Source of the DNA: Lentisphaerae bacterium ADurb.Bin082
GTDB taxonomy: Bacteria > Verrucomicrobiota > Lentisphaeria > Oligosphaerales > Oligosphaeraceae
Direction: 5' to 3'
NCBI GenBank assembly: GCA_002070945.1
Contig: MWEG01000091.1
Location: 1-64,000, forward strand
DNA length: 64,000 nt
The notes below the pieces were generated by a model. It searched no databases. It saw nothing but the letters and a program-made list of their open reading frames with translations, and was not told the DNA's origin. The first letter of the stretch is position 1. Each line of letters opens with the position of its first letter. Positions 18,111 through 29,500 of this stretch are shown one piece after another. Both the position numbers and the translations under genes were made by a program.

Positions 18111-18938
18111 CTACCGCAGCGCGAAGGCGCGGATCAGTCCGCGCAGGTGTTCAACGCAGGCGGCGATCGGGCCGTCCATGAACTTGTCAATCGGGCTGAA
18201 CTTGCCGTCGAGCGCGTCTAATCCGGCCTGGACGTTCTTGAGGAAGCAGTGCTGGAATTCGGTGGCGACGTTGATTTTGGTGATGCCGCAGGCGATGGCT
18301 TTCTGGACGTCGGCCATGGGTGTACCGGTGCCGCCGTGGAGGACGAGGGGCAGGTCAGGCAGGCGTTCGCCGATTTGTCGGCAGCGCTCCAAATCAAGTT
18401 TGGGTTCGGTCTGATAATAGCCGTGCGCGGTGCCGATGGAGATGGCCAGGGCGTCAACCCCGGTTTCAGCCGCAAACTGGCAGGCGGATTCGACTTCGGT
18501 GAGGGCAGTGGCGTCACCCATGGCGACATGGCCAATTTCGCCTTCGGCTGATGCGCCAGCAGCGTGGGCCAGGCGCACGGCAGCAGCGGTGGCGGCGACG
18601 TTGTCGGCGTAGGGAAGCCGGGAGCCGTCCAGCATGATGGAGTTATAGCCCCAGTCAAGGGCGTTGCGGACTTGTTCGAGGTTTTCACCGTGGTCGAGAT
18701 GCAAGGCCACTGGCTGAGAACATTTTTGCGCCAGGCGGATTAGCAGGCCGCCGAGAGCCTCGGCCTTGCCATTGCCAAACATGCGGGAATAGACTTGCAG
18801 GATGACCGGCGACTTTTCCGCCTCGGCCGCTTGGATGACGGCGACGGCTGTTTCGTAGTTGGCAGCGTTAAAAGCGCCAATGGCTTTGCCGGCCCGACGT
18901 GCTGCCGGCAGGATTTCGTTCATGGTGACTAGTGGCAT
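18111..18938 (-). CDS. Class II fructose/tagatose-bisphosphate aldolase family protein
   Basis: 275 residues. Zinc-dependent aldolase of the Fba/GatY/KbaY group, cleaving a ketose bisphosphate to glycerone phosphate and an aldehyde. Metal ligands are visible in LHLDHGE, EGEIGHV, GTAHGYY and VLHGGTGTP, and the phosphate-binding segment is GITKINVATEF. At this length it belongs with the short GatY/KbaY/YdjI-like members rather than with long glycolytic Fba, so the substrate may be tagatose-1,6-bisphosphate or a relative. It is alone, 69 bp downstream of the 2499-residue protein gene on the same strand. Confidence 0.9.
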   Translation of the reverse strand: MPLVTMNEILPAARRAGKAIGAFNAANYETAVAVIQAAEAEKSPVILQVYSRMFGNGKAEALGGLLIRLAQKCSQPVALHLDHGENLEQVRNALDWGYNSIMLDGSRLPYADNVAATAAAVRLAHAAGASAEGEIGHVAMGDATALTEVESACQFAAETGVDALAISIGTAHGYYQTEPKLDLERCRQIGERLPDLPLVLHGGTGTPMADVQKAIACGITKINVATEFQHCFLKNVQAGLDALDGKFSPIDKFMDGPIAACVEHLRGLIRAFALR

Positions 18939-19007
18939 GTTGGGTGACTTTCGGTTGCAAGGCGATGGAGAGAAACGCTCAAGGTTGGGCAGGGAGAGCT
19001 GACCGCA

Positions 19008-22000
19008 TCAGGATCTTGGCCTGATGCGGATGTAGCTGGCAATTAGGATGATGACGCCAACGACAGGCAGGATGCCGAAGACGAGGCTGACCAGGGCTGC
19101 CTGGCGCATGGTCTGACGGCTGCGCAGCCGGGCAGGAATCCAGTTCAGACCAAGGCTGGAAGCGAGAAGCACGAGGGCGGCGACCAGCCCGGTCGCCAGA
19201 AGCATGAAGCCGAGGCGCTTCCAGCCTGCCAGCGCAGCGACGCTGACCGCGCGGCCGTGCAGAACTACACCGCCACGCGGGGCGCTGAACAGGCAGGTAT
19301 GCCAGCGCAATGGGTCGTCTCGGCACAAGGGCACATCCAGGCTGGCTAAATTCGCCGCCGCTGCTGCCGCAGCCAATGGCTTAGCCGGAGCGACCTCGCT
19401 GGATTCGGCGGCCACCTCAATCATCGGAGCCGGCACTGCCGACGGCATCGGCGGCCGCGCTGCAGCAGGAGGAGCCATCATCATGTCGCCGCCAATGTCA
19501 GCAGTGGCGCCAATGTCAGCAGTGGCGCCAAGCTGGTTCTCTCGGCTGCCGCGCAGACGCGCTGCGCCCGCCGCCTTCTCGTCGGTCTCTCTGGCCTGTT
19601 TTGCACCTTGCCGACGAACCTCCGCATAGCCGTCCACTGGTTCACTGAGTTCGCCAAGGGGTACTGCTTCTGCTTTTTTCACCGACGGCGCGGGTGCAGC
19701 GAGTTCTGATTTGCGTTCGTGGGTGGATTTTACTTGGTCGAGGGCAGGTTTTGCAGGCTTTGGTGCTGGCTTGCTTTCCATTTCCAAGGGTTGTTGCCAG
19801 TTTTCCACCTTAGCGGGCAGGGCATTGGCAAGGCTTACTGATTGCTTGTCGCTCATGGCATTGAATTGCTTTCGGCCAGTGGGAATCATCATCCTGCGCT
19901 GCCGACGGGTGGGCAGTGCCTCGGCGATGAAATCGTCTAAAGCCTTTTGGGATTGGGCGACTTGTTCGTTGTGCCCCAGGATGTTTTTGACTTGCATTTG
20001 GCTGGCTTGCACCTGGGCGAAAATTTCCTCGGCGTGCTTGGCGGCGCGAGCGCGGGAATGACTGTCGAGATCGCTGGCTGTTATTGACGAGGTTATGCGT
20101 TTCAGCATGTTGCTTTGGTAGGAGAGCGTGGAGGAGTGATACGCGCCGGCGTTAACCGGTTGGCCCAGGTCGCCATCAAACGCGAGCCATTTCTGTTCCA
20201 CGGGCAGGCGTAAAGTTACTTGTGTCTGCTCAATGTTGACATTGACTGTCTCTGGGAGCGGAAACGCGGTTTGGCGCAGCCAGCCCGGTTGGCGGAGCTG
20301 GGCACGGTATTTCAGGATGACCGGATAATCCAGGTCGCCTTCTGCCGTTTTGAGCAGGGGAATCCAGACGGTGCCGGCTTCAGCGCCTGCTGGCGTCACC
20401 GGCTTGATCAGTTCGCCAGCTACCTGGACGGTCCACAACTCCGCGCCGGCAGGCAGGCGTACAACCAGGAATTGTTCGGTGCGATTGTCGATTTGGAAGG
20501 TAGTCTCGCCCAGGCAGAGTCCGTCGCTGGTCAGCATCAGCGTCGTGCTAGCCAGGCCGATGCGGGCATTGGCGGTGACTACGGCTGTGCGTGGGTTAGC
20601 TTGACAGTTCACGCCGCCAGTCTTGGCGTCCTTGATTGCAAACGCCTGGACTCGGTTTCCGACCAGCAGGGGCCGGAGTATTTCCGGGACAGCGCGGGTG
20701 ATATCCAAGGCAGCGGCGCCAGCGTTGGGCGTTGCGGCGACTTCATCGCGGCCGGCGTTTTCAATGACGCAGTAGTATTTCAGCGGCGCGTCTGCCGCTG
20801 GGCAGACGACGGTCTGTGCGTTGCCGGGGGGAAGTCGGTCGTGCTCTAACAGAATACGGAAATTAGCAGTCAGCTGGTCTTGGAATTCCAGCGTGAAGCG
20901 CACCCGTCCAGAATCGCCTTCCGGCTCAATGCGAGTGCGGCGCAGCAGCGGCGCATCTAAGCGGGCGTCAGTGAGATGCTTAGGCGTGGTAAAGGAAAAC
21001 TGCTCCAGGCCGCCCTCGACATGCAGGTCGAACAAGTAGGTCTCTTGCTGGACGGTTTCGGTGAAGCGGACGCTGGCTGCGCACATCCCAGTGACGGTCG
21101 TCGGCTTGGCGCTGATGAGCAGTTCACCGTTGTATTCGGCAGAACGCGCTTTCAGCGCCAGGCGGACATGCTGCCGGTTGGCCGCTGTCAGCCATGTATG
21201 CACGGTGTCGGGCAGAACGACGTTCAGGCCGCGCAGGTTGCGCTCTCGCACTTGCAGCGTTTCAGGGCACAGCACGGCCAGGGCAGTCTCCTGGCGATCA
21301 GCGTCGAGAATGGTGATGACAGGCGCAGGGATGACGCTGCCAGGCTGGGCTGGTGTAGCCTGCTCGCCGGTGAAATAGACGGTTGCGTCCTGGCTGCCAG
21401 GAACGAGCCGGAGCACGGCCAGCGTGGCCTCTGGCGTTGTTTCCACGTCATGCGCGAAAAGATGCTCGCCGCGCAAAGAACGGATGGCCATCCCGGCTGG
21501 AAAACGCACCTTGACGGCGGGCCGGAAGCGGCGCCCAGTCTTGAGCTCCAGCTTGCCTTCCACGGTCTGGCCGCTAGTCTCCAGGCGATGGACGACGCGC
21601 AGGTCAGCCTCCAGGAAATCATCATAAAGCTGAATGGACATGGTCACTGGCAAGGGCGCGGTGACTGACTGCCAGGCCTCGCCGTCCTCGTCAACTTTGT
21701 CAAAGTGCTCAGTCAGACGCGCCAGGTCAATGCGTCCGGCCATGCTTGCAGTTGGTTCCGTGCGCAGGTCGAATTCGCCTCGGCGGCGCAGTCGGGCGAT
21801 GACGCGATGGCGGGCTGCTCCCGGCGTTGCGAAATCAGGGAAGGCGATGCGTTGCGGCTTCGGGTCAGCGCCGACGCCGGGGCCCAGCAGGCGTACCTTG
21901 AAGGATTCAGACTTGTCAGCGGCTTTCAGGAGATGGACAGTGAGGAAGGTTTTTTGTCCATCCGGACGGCTTTCCCAGCCTCGGATGTTGGGGCCGGTGA

Positions 22001-25000
22001 TGTCGAGCAATTTGTATGTATCCGGGATGGACAATTCGAACACGGAGCGGGCTTCGCCGCGGAACTGCATGTTTGGCTTCCAGGCCGCTTCGGTGGCGCT
22101 TTCGCCCACTATCAGGTCAATGGCTGATTCGACGGTCAAGGCGTCATCCAGGTTGCCTGCTGTTGCTGGCAAGCGCCATTGCAGCGTGAACAGGCCGCCG
22201 TCAACTGCGACCTCCAGCGGCGTCGCGCCTTTTTCCACCCGTTGCGTCCAGGCCAGGTGCTGGCTGCGAACAGCGATTTCCGCGCCATGTTCCGGTGGCG
22301 TGATGACCAGGATAGCCGGAGTTGGCGCAGGCAGGGCGATTTCGACTTGTCGCCAGCCGCCTTGGCGGACGACGGTCGCCAGCCAGGTCATTTCCAAGGC
22401 ATGCTTACCCGGCGGCAGCGATGCGATGGCCAGGCCAGCGGTCGAGCCAGGCGTTGTCCAGGCTGGAACTGCGCTGCCATTGGCTGTGATTCGGCCTGGG
22501 AGGACGTTCTGGTAGGCCAGGGGCGGCAGCGGCGCAGCCGTGGCGGCTGGGATGACTGCCTGCAAGCGAGCGGTGATCGTCATGGTGTCGTCATCAGTCA
22601 GGGTCGCTTCGTATTTGACGGTCGTGAACAGGGCCGGCGCAGGCAGAAATGGCGCTGGCTGGGCTCCTGTTCGCAGGCGTTGGTAGAAGGTGTATGGCAA
22701 CAGGCGCTCTGGCTGCAGGCGTTCAGGCAGGCCGTCATACAGCATGATGACCGCGTCTTCCGGCAGAGGCATCGGCGCTGGCTTGACCAGCTCAACCGGA
22801 GTCAAAGCCGACGCAGGTGCGGTGACCGCCGGAGACGCCGGCGCTTGCAGCTGGGCCGACGCAGGGGCCGGCGCTGTTGAGCTGGCCGGGGTCGGAACAG
22901 GCGCGCTGGCCGGAGCCGGCGCAACGACTGCTTCTGCTGGCTTCTGCACTTCAGCAGGCTCAGTCGCTGCTTGTCCAGAGGCGGGGCTTGGGAAAGCTGT
23001 CAGCAGGAGCGACATCGCCAGCAGGAGGGCGGCGCTGGTGGCCGCGATTGGGGCGGACGCAGGTCGCAAACTCCGCTTCAGCCAGCGTCCAGCCGCGCCG
23101 AGGGCATACAACACGGCGAGAACGAGCGCAGCGACGAAGCAGTCATTCAGGAACAAGGTCGTTGCGGCCAGTCCGGGCAAGCAGGGCAGGATGCTGCTTG
23201 CCAGCAGCCAGCCGATGACATAGCGCCAGCGTCTTCCTTGGCGGATGGCGGGCAACAGGCCAATGCAGACCAGCAGCAGGAAGACGCCGCGCCGGAACAT
23301 GCGCAGAACTCTGTTGTTGAGCAAGGTGAGGCTGACGTTCGCTTCGGCGGTCAGCCCGTCAAACCGCAGGCTTCGGCCTTCGCGCACTAAATCAATAGGC
23401 AGGCTGCGGGTGGCTTCCTGAGACAGCCAATCCAGGCTCGGCTGGTCAGCCTCAGCGACTTCCTCGCTGCGCATGAGCTTGCTTCGAGGCAGGACGGCTT
23501 TGGCCTCCATGTCGCTTTTGACGGCGTCAACCTCGTCAATCATGTACATGTCCTTGCCTTCACCGCTGAGTTTGCGTGCCACTGCGGCTTTTCCTCGCAC
23601 TTTTGAGAAGGCCGGCAGCATGAGACAGCCGATGATGCCATGCTTGGGGGTGATTTTGCCGGTGCAGGCGTAGAGGAACCGTCCGACTTGCGGGGCGATT
23701 GGTTCAGGCAGCCAGCCGGGGTCGGCGTCGTATTTCGGCTGGATATCGTCAAACACGGTGGTTTGCGAGCGTGGATAGACATTGCCTCTGGCGGCGATGG
23801 GCCGGTATTGGGGCGGAGTGACTATTTCCCAGGTCAGGTTGGCGGCAGGCGCTGTGACCCAGTTGCCCTCGGCGTCAATATAGCCCAAAGCTGGAAGAGT
23901 TGCTTCAGCGGTTCCGCAGCAGCGGAAGGCGCGGATGCGCGTTTCGTAGGTGATGACCAGGGTGCGTTCCGGTGCGGCGGCTGGGGGCAAGGGCAGGAGC
24001 AGAGCCGGCGTTGTCTGGCCATCGCTGGTCGACAGGACGCATTGCTGCAAGGTCGCTGGTTCATCGTCAAGGACAACGGCCCAGAGATCGGCTTGCGGCG
24101 GCATGACGATGTTGAGATGCGGCAGGTTGGGCCGGAAAGCGTATCGCACCGTGTGTTGGGCGATTCCATTTGGGGAGATGACGGTGGCGGCCTGGCTTTC
24201 CCGGATGAGGATGGCGGGCAGCGCATGCACGGCCTGGCGGGTGACCGTGAGGCTGGGCGCGGGCGGCGCTCCCGTGTACGCATACACGCCCAGCAGGCGG
24301 CGACTAGGCTGGGTGAGGTTGCCTTGCAATTCGCCGACGTCAACCGACCGGGGCGGGTCAAAGATGGCAACGTCCAGCTCAGCTTCGCCTTCAATGGCCA
24401 GGCGGCCGTGCTGGTCGTCTGCCGTATGGGCGTCAACCAGCGGCGCGCAGATTTTCTGACCATCCGGAACCAGCGGCAGCTGGTAGGAAATCACGATGGC
24501 GGCCTGGCTGGCTTCTGCGGCCAGCAGCGCCGTGACGATGCGGCCCTGCTCATTCGCCTGGCTGGAATGTTCTTTGACAACAGTGTCACCTCGGCCAAAG
24601 ACAGTCAGGGCGGCTGGCGCTTCTGCTGGCAGTCGGCAGGAGATTTCCCGCACTGGCGAGCGGTGCGCCGTAAAATCCAGTTCATGGGTCACAGCGAGAT
24701 GGTCCGGATTGACTTTGACCAGGGTATAAGTCCCGGCCGACAAGCGGGCAGCCGGCCGGCTGACCGCGACGGTCAGGGTGACTGGCAGCGATTGGAACGT
24801 GTACAGGTAGGCGTTCTGGCTGTTTTGCGCCAAGCAGTTTTTCGCCTGGTGCAGCTCCATGGTCAGCGGCGCTTGCGTCACCATGGCGAGGCGGCCAGAC
24901 TGCCGGGACGCGGTTGGCATGGACAACACCGGGGCGTCCACCAGGCGCGGCTTAGTCCAATCCTGCTCCCACCCGGGGGGCGTGCTTTTCAAGATGAGTT

Positions 25001-26507
25001 TGAACGATTGCTTCTGGGGCGGGACAATGCCATTGGGGAAGCGGACAGTCAGGCGTCCGCTGAGGTCTGGGATGCCGATGTCTATCCCGGGTAGGGATTC
25101 GGCGTCGCCGTCGTATTTCCAGCCTTCTGGCAGCTGTAGGATAACTTGGTAGCAGGTGTCTCGCTCAGGCATGATGGTCACCAGGGCGGTGGCGAGCAGG
25201 CCGTTCTCTTTGATTTCCAGGGTCGTGTCTGAGGCGATGGCGGTTTGCGCTTCGGGCCTAGTGATGGCGGCAGTCAGTTGGAAAGCGCCGGGCGCGTAGC
25301 CGCTTGTGAGCAGCTCCATGTCTACTTGCAGCCCGGCTTGGCTTTTAGTCGGCATCGGTTCGAGCTGCTGGTAGATGAGGCCGGAGCTGGCTAGGTCGCG
25401 GCATTTCAAATGGCGCTCTGCCCAAACCCAGGCATAGGTGACAGCGCTGGCGCAATCCAGCGGTTGAAACGCCGGAAAAGACCAGGCGTCGGTTGTCGCC
25501 GCTGGTCGGACTCGATATAGTTGGAAGGAAAAGTCAGCCAGACCGCTCAGCGGTTCCTGCATAATGACAGTCAGCACGCGGTTGGCGTCAACGCTCCAGG
25601 AAGCCACACCGCAGGCAGAACTGGCGTTGACGCTGATGACTTCAAAGCCATCAGGGACAAGAAAGCGCCAGGAAGTGATGGCGTTGTGATGCACGAGCAG
25701 GCGGACTTCGGCGGTGAGTTCTTCGCCAGCCAGGCCAATCCGGCAGTCCAGCCGCGAGACAGAACGCACCAGGCTGGCGTCCCGCTTGAAACGGTTGTTG
25801 AGCGACAAGGTGAGAGTGAGCTTCTCGCGGGGCGGAATCAGCCTCAGGGTGGTGACATTGGCTTTTTCGTCATATTGCCGAGACAGGACCGGTGGCCCAG
25901 TGCGGAGGGCGACGTCGCCCGGCACGACGACAGTCAGCTCGCGGCTAGGCGCGTCCGGCAGCCGGCAGCTCAACTGGCGCTGAGCGCCGTCATTGCGGAC
26001 AGCGATTTCGCCGCGCAAAAGCAGCTCCTGTGCGGCTGGTTTGCCATCGAACAGGAGGCTGAGCTGGCCATTCTCCAGAGTGCCGACCGCTGGCTGATTG
26101 GCGACTAAGACATCAGTCCAGGTCAGGTCTTCAGCGGCCAAAGTCAGCAGCTGCGGGCCAGGCTTGAGCGTTTCCGCGACGGCCTGGCATTCCCAATGGG
26201 CGCGGTCATCCAGGACAGTCAGGCGATGGGCTGCGCTGCGAAGCAGGGCGGGAACCGGCGGCGGTTCAGCGTCAGCGCGGTTGTTTTCTTGCAGCAGGCG
26301 GTTGAATTCCTCTGCGCTGATCATGGTCGCCCCAGGCCAGGATTGGAGTATCCTTGGCAATTCGCCAGCTGGGATGAGCAGCTCCCGCCAGGCTGGAACA
26401 TTGCTGTCGGCGGCAGCGAGCAGGAAGCTCCAGAAGGCCAGGAAGGCGAAGCCAAGGCGGCGTCGACTGGCCGAGCGGGCCGTTGAGATGGTGGTAAATG
26501 TGGACAT
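19008..26507 (-). CDS. Giant membrane-anchored beta-rich protein, 2499 residues, unknown function
   Basis: No known domain is recognised. Signal peptide (LGFAFLAFWSFLLAAADS), then the motif region LLIPAGELPRILQSW and ISAEEFNRLLQEN (~40-76) and about 1000 residues of alternating beta-strand text. A hydrophobic segment of several helices follows at ~1065-1180, then an Ala/Pro/Ser linker (~1180-1240). A second, similar half begins with MLYDGLPERLQPERLLPYTF. It ends with a helical part (HAEEIFAQVQASQMQVKNIL), a low-complexity stretch and two C-terminal membrane helices (~2430 and ~2475). AGGAGG precedes the ATG by six bases, and the gene is 18 bp after the 1187-residue relative. Both probably work at the cell envelope. 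I associate similar large proteins with planctomycetes; function is not known. Confidence 0.85.
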   Translation of the reverse strand: MSTFTTISTARSASRRRLGFAFLAFWSFLLAAADSNVPAWRELLIPAGELPRILQSWPGATMISAEEFNRLLQENNRADAEPPPVPALLRSAAHRLTVLDDRAHWECQAVAETLKPGPQLLTLAAEDLTWTDVLVANQPAVGTLENGQLSLLFDGKPAAQELLLRGEIAVRNDGAQRQLSCRLPDAPSRELTVVVPGDVALRTGPPVLSRQYDEKANVTTLRLIPPREKLTLTLSLNNRFKRDASLVRSVSRLDCRIGLAGEELTAEVRLLVHHNAITSWRFLVPDGFEVISVNASSACGVASWSVDANRVLTVIMQEPLSGLADFSFQLYRVRPAATTDAWSFPAFQPLDCASAVTYAWVWAERHLKCRDLASSGLIYQQLEPMPTKSQAGLQVDMELLTSGYAPGAFQLTAAITRPEAQTAIASDTTLEIKENGLLATALVTIMPERDTCYQVILQLPEGWKYDGDAESLPGIDIGIPDLSGRLTVRFPNGIVPPQKQSFKLILKSTPPGWEQDWTKPRLVDAPVLSMPTASRQSGRLAMVTQAPLTMELHQAKNCLAQNSQNAYLYTFQSLPVTLTVAVSRPAARLSAGTYTLVKVNPDHLAVTHELDFTAHRSPVREISCRLPAEAPAALTVFGRGDTVVKEHSSQANEQGRIVTALLAAEASQAAIVISYQLPLVPDGQKICAPLVDAHTADDQHGRLAIEGEAELDVAIFDPPRSVDVGELQGNLTQPSRRLLGVYAYTGAPPAPSLTVTRQAVHALPAILIRESQAATVISPNGIAQHTVRYAFRPNLPHLNIVMPPQADLWAVVLDDEPATLQQCVLSTSDGQTTPALLLPLPPAAAPERTLVITYETRIRAFRCCGTAEATLPALGYIDAEGNWVTAPAANLTWEIVTPPQYRPIAARGNVYPRSQTTVFDDIQPKYDADPGWLPEPIAPQVGRFLYACTGKITPKHGIIGCLMLPAFSKVRGKAAVARKLSGEGKDMYMIDEVDAVKSDMEAKAVLPRSKLMRSEEVAEADQPSLDWLSQEATRSLPIDLVREGRSLRFDGLTAEANVSLTLLNNRVLRMFRRGVFLLLVCIGLLPAIRQGRRWRYVIGWLLASSILPCLPGLAATTLFLNDCFVAALVLAVLYALGAAGRWLKRSLRPASAPIAATSAALLLAMSLLLTAFPSPASGQAATEPAEVQKPAEAVVAPAPASAPVPTPASSTAPAPASAQLQAPASPAVTAPASALTPVELVKPAPMPLPEDAVIMLYDGLPERLQPERLLPYTFYQRLRTGAQPAPFLPAPALFTTVKYEATLTDDDTMTITARLQAVIPAATAAPLPPLAYQNVLPGRITANGSAVPAWTTPGSTAGLAIASLPPGKHALEMTWLATVVRQGGWRQVEIALPAPTPAILVITPPEHGAEIAVRSQHLAWTQRVEKGATPLEVAVDGGLFTLQWRLPATAGNLDDALTVESAIDLIVGESATEAAWKPNMQFRGEARSVFELSIPDTYKLLDITGPNIRGWESRPDGQKTFLTVHLLKAADKSESFKVRLLGPGVGADPKPQRIAFPDFATPGAARHRVIARLRRRGEFDLRTEPTASMAGRIDLARLTEHFDKVDEDGEAWQSVTAPLPVTMSIQLYDDFLEADLRVVHRLETSGQTVEGKLELKTGRRFRPAVKVRFPAGMAIRSLRGEHLFAHDVETTPEATLAVLRLVPGSQDATVYFTGEQATPAQPGSVIPAPVITILDADRQETALAVLCPETLQVRERNLRGLNVVLPDTVHTWLTAANRQHVRLALKARSAEYNGELLISAKPTTVTGMCAASVRFTETVQQETYLFDLHVEGGLEQFSFTTPKHLTDARLDAPLLRRTRIEPEGDSGRVRFTLEFQDQLTANFRILLEHDRLPPGNAQTVVCPAADAPLKYYCVIENAGRDEVAATPNAGAAALDITRAVPEILRPLLVGNRVQAFAIKDAKTGGVNCQANPRTAVVTANARIGLASTTLMLTSDGLCLGETTFQIDNRTEQFLVVRLPAGAELWTVQVAGELIKPVTPAGAEAGTVWIPLLKTAEGDLDYPVILKYRAQLRQPGWLRQTAFPLPETVNVNIEQTQVTLRLPVEQKWLAFDGDLGQPVNAGAYHSSTLSYQSNMLKRITSSITASDLDSHSRARAAKHAEEIFAQVQASQMQVKNILGHNEQVAQSQKALDDFIAEALPTRRQRRMMIPTGRKQFNAMSDKQSVSLANALPAKVENWQQPLEMESKPAPKPAKPALDQVKSTHERKSELAAPAPSVKKAEAVPLGELSEPVDGYAEVRRQGAKQARETDEKAAGAARLRGSRENQLGATADIGATADIGGDMMMAPPAAARPPMPSAVPAPMIEVAAESSEVAPAKPLAAAAAAANLASLDVPLCRDDPLRWHTCLFSAPRGGVVLHGRAVSVAALAGWKRLGFMLLATGLVAALVLLASSLGLNWIPARLRSRQTMRQAALVSLVFGILPVVGVIILIASYIRIRPRS
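19491..19532 (+). repeat. 18-bp tandem repeat inside the giant gene
   Basis: Two direct copies of an 18-bp unit (GCCAATGTCAGCAGTGGC) encode a duplicated hexapeptide (GATADI) in the low-complexity region of the 2499-residue protein. Confidence 0.8.
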
Positions 26508-26525
26508 GGCTGCCTCCTTTCCTTG

Positions 26526-29500
26526 TTAAGTCCGGGGAGGCGTATCATCCGCCGTTGCTGAAGAATCAGGCGATGGAGCAGGCGCCGTCGGCTCGTTGGC
26601 CTTGGACTGACGCTGAGTCTGCCAGTGGCGGCGAATGGCAGGCAGTGCGACTGCGGCGACAAGGATGAGAAGCAGGAACTCCACTGCTCTCGGCCCAAAC
26701 ACCAGCAACAGGAAGAAAGCCACAATGATGAGGATGACGAGGGCGATTACACTCCGCCAGCGAAAGGTCTTGCTTGGCAGCGGCGTCGGCGGGTCGTTGC
26801 TGGCCGGCTGATCGCCGTTGGGCGGTGGGGTGCTGCTGGGCAGCCTGGGCGGCTTAGGTGGGCGGCGGCGGAACCACAGGAAGCCCCAGCCGAGCAGGAC
26901 GATCAGGGCCGCTGCCGCAGCGGCGTTGGAAACCAGGGATACGGCCAGGCTGGGCAGGAAAACCGCCAGCAGAGCCAGGCCGCTGATGGCAAAGGCCAGG
27001 GACAAGGCCTGGTGGAAAACGGTAGCCCGCGCCAGCAGGACGCCGACCGCGAGGATGGCGATGATCAGGATGGCCTTGCATTGCCAGGCTGACCACAGTC
27101 GCAGCCGCAGCGCGCCAGCCTGGCCAGCGGGCGGATGCAGCGTCGAATAAAGCAGCGGCTGGCCATCCGTGACAAAGCTGTTGAGGTGATCAGCGACGGT
27201 CGGATTGGCAGAGGCGCCTTGCAATAGCCAGCCGACGAGCTCGCTGGATGTCATCCGGGCGCGTGGACGGAGGGTGAGAAAACCGCTCAGCGCCCAGATG
27301 TTGTCGACGTTCCAAAGACCCAGAGTCCCGAGGACCGTGAGGTTTTTCGGGATGTGGACAGACAGATAGACGTGCTGCACGGCTGCGTCATCCGGAAAAG
27401 CGGGCGGCTGGAAGATGCCGGTCTTAGGCTTGGGGAGGACATAGCGCAGTTCGAGGATGAACCTCTCGCCCTGGCGGTTGGCGGTCAGAGGCACGAAGTA
27501 CTGCCCTGGCTCGCCTTTTTCCAGCGGGGCTGGACGGCCGTCCACCAGCGCTGGCGCACTGTCGAATTCGACCCCGTCAGGCAGATGCAGCTCCAGGCGC
27601 TGGCGAGTGCTGCGCATCTGGCAGGCAGTCTGGACGCTGACAGCGCCGCTGCGCGTCAACACGGCGCGGACTAACATTTTTTCAATGCTGGTGCTTTTGA
27701 CGGCTTCGTTTTGATAGCGGGTGACCTTGGCTTCCAGTTTCCAGTCGTTGCTATGATATTCAAAAGCCCGGGCAACGAGGGCGGTAAAGTCGGTTCCTGG
27801 CGCTTTGGGTTGGACAGGGGCGATGTCCTTGATCAGATTAAAGCGCGGGTCAATCGGGAGCAGTTTTTCCGCTGCTGTCGGCGCCATGTCGATCATGTCG
27901 TTTTTGAGGAAGGCGATTTGTCCCCAGACGCGGTCGCCGAATGCGATTAGTCGTGGCAGGCTGATGCTTTTTTCGCCGCCCACAGGCAAATCGCCCAGGT
28001 CTTCGGTCCAGCGCATGGAGAAATAGCTGGCGCCGAAGAATTCGGCATCGCCTTGCAGGTTGACTGCCTGGTAGCCTTCGGGCAGTTCCGTGGGCTGCTT
28101 TTCAGCGGGTTGGAGGCGGTATTGGCTTGGCGTCAGCTGCAAGCGCGGCAGCAGCGCTGCGGGGACTGCGAAGGCCAGGGATTTGACCCCGCTGTGGATG
28201 ACCTCGGCCTTGAACATGGCAGTGTATTTCAGCTGGTTGCCGGATTCGACGCCAGCCAGGAGCATCTGGGTGACAGTGCAATGCGGCGGCCGTCGTTCAG
28301 CGGTGATGGTCAACTGTGGCAGCGGCTCGCTGGCATTGAAGCGATAGGCCAGCAGCGAGGCGCCATCGCCGTCAACAGCTTTCAGGTGGCTGGTCTGGCC
28401 GGGCGTCACCCGCAGACTGGCCGGCGCTTGAATAGCGACAGCGCCTTCTTCGCGTTCGACACTGCCGGGCGCCAGACGCGGGCCAGCCAAAGTCAGGCTG
28501 AACGGCGGCAGCCCCGGCGTTAACAAGGCTGCTTCGGACAATTCCCGCCGCAGCAGCAGGAGGACGTTGAGCCGGTGTTGCTTGGCCTTGAAGGTCAGGC
28601 GGAGCGGCTGCCGGCCTTGGGACGCTTCCCCGAGCTGGCGGTCTGCCAGGACGGAAACGACCGGATCAGCGCCGGACAGGGCCTGGCACTCGACCAGCTT
28701 GAAGTCAGCCGGCACGTCAAAGTCAAGCTGGAAAATACCGGCTTTCCGGGCTTCGATGGTGAAGGTGCTGGTGATGAGCAGATGGTCGAGTTCGAGGTTA
28801 AAAGTAGTTTTCGCCTGGGCAAAGACTTGTGGATGCAGCGGCTCGACAGCGATTTGGAGTGACCAGGGTATGCCAGCGTATTGATAGGCGGCAAAGGCGA
28901 TGCGTTTGCTCTCCATGGTCCGCACGGTATTGACATCAAGTTGGGTCAGGCCAGTGCGCGGGCCGACTTCGGCCTTGAGTCCTTCGCCGATAAAGACAGC
29001 GAGGACGCCTTGCTGGCGGATGGCAGCCGGCACTTTCAGGCAGGGAATGTCAGCCGTAGCCAGGCCGGCTTGGATGCGTTCCAGTTCAAGGATGACCGCC
29101 TGTTCTGCTGTGACCGGCTCGTGCAGGGTGATGTCCAGCCGTTGTTCTTCACCCTGTTCAGACACGCGCCATTCCCGGATATTGGGGTCGAACACATTGG
29201 TGACGCGATGCTCACGGGGGAAGAGGATGGCAAGGGCGGCGACCGGGGCGCGGCTGACCGCGAAGGTGACGTGCGCCTGGGTTCGGATCATGCCTTCCTC
29301 TAAGGTGGCGTCCAGGAGGGACGTCACATTGATGAGCGCATCCAGTCCTTTGGCGCCCTCGGCCTTGGGCGTCCAGGCAAGGACTGGCTGGCTGTTGGCG
29401 CCAACGTGCAGGCGGACTTTGGTGAAGCCGGCTTTGGCTGTCATTTGCTCCTTGACGACGCGGTCGCCGCTGACTTCGACCTGGGCGTCCTCAACTGGAA

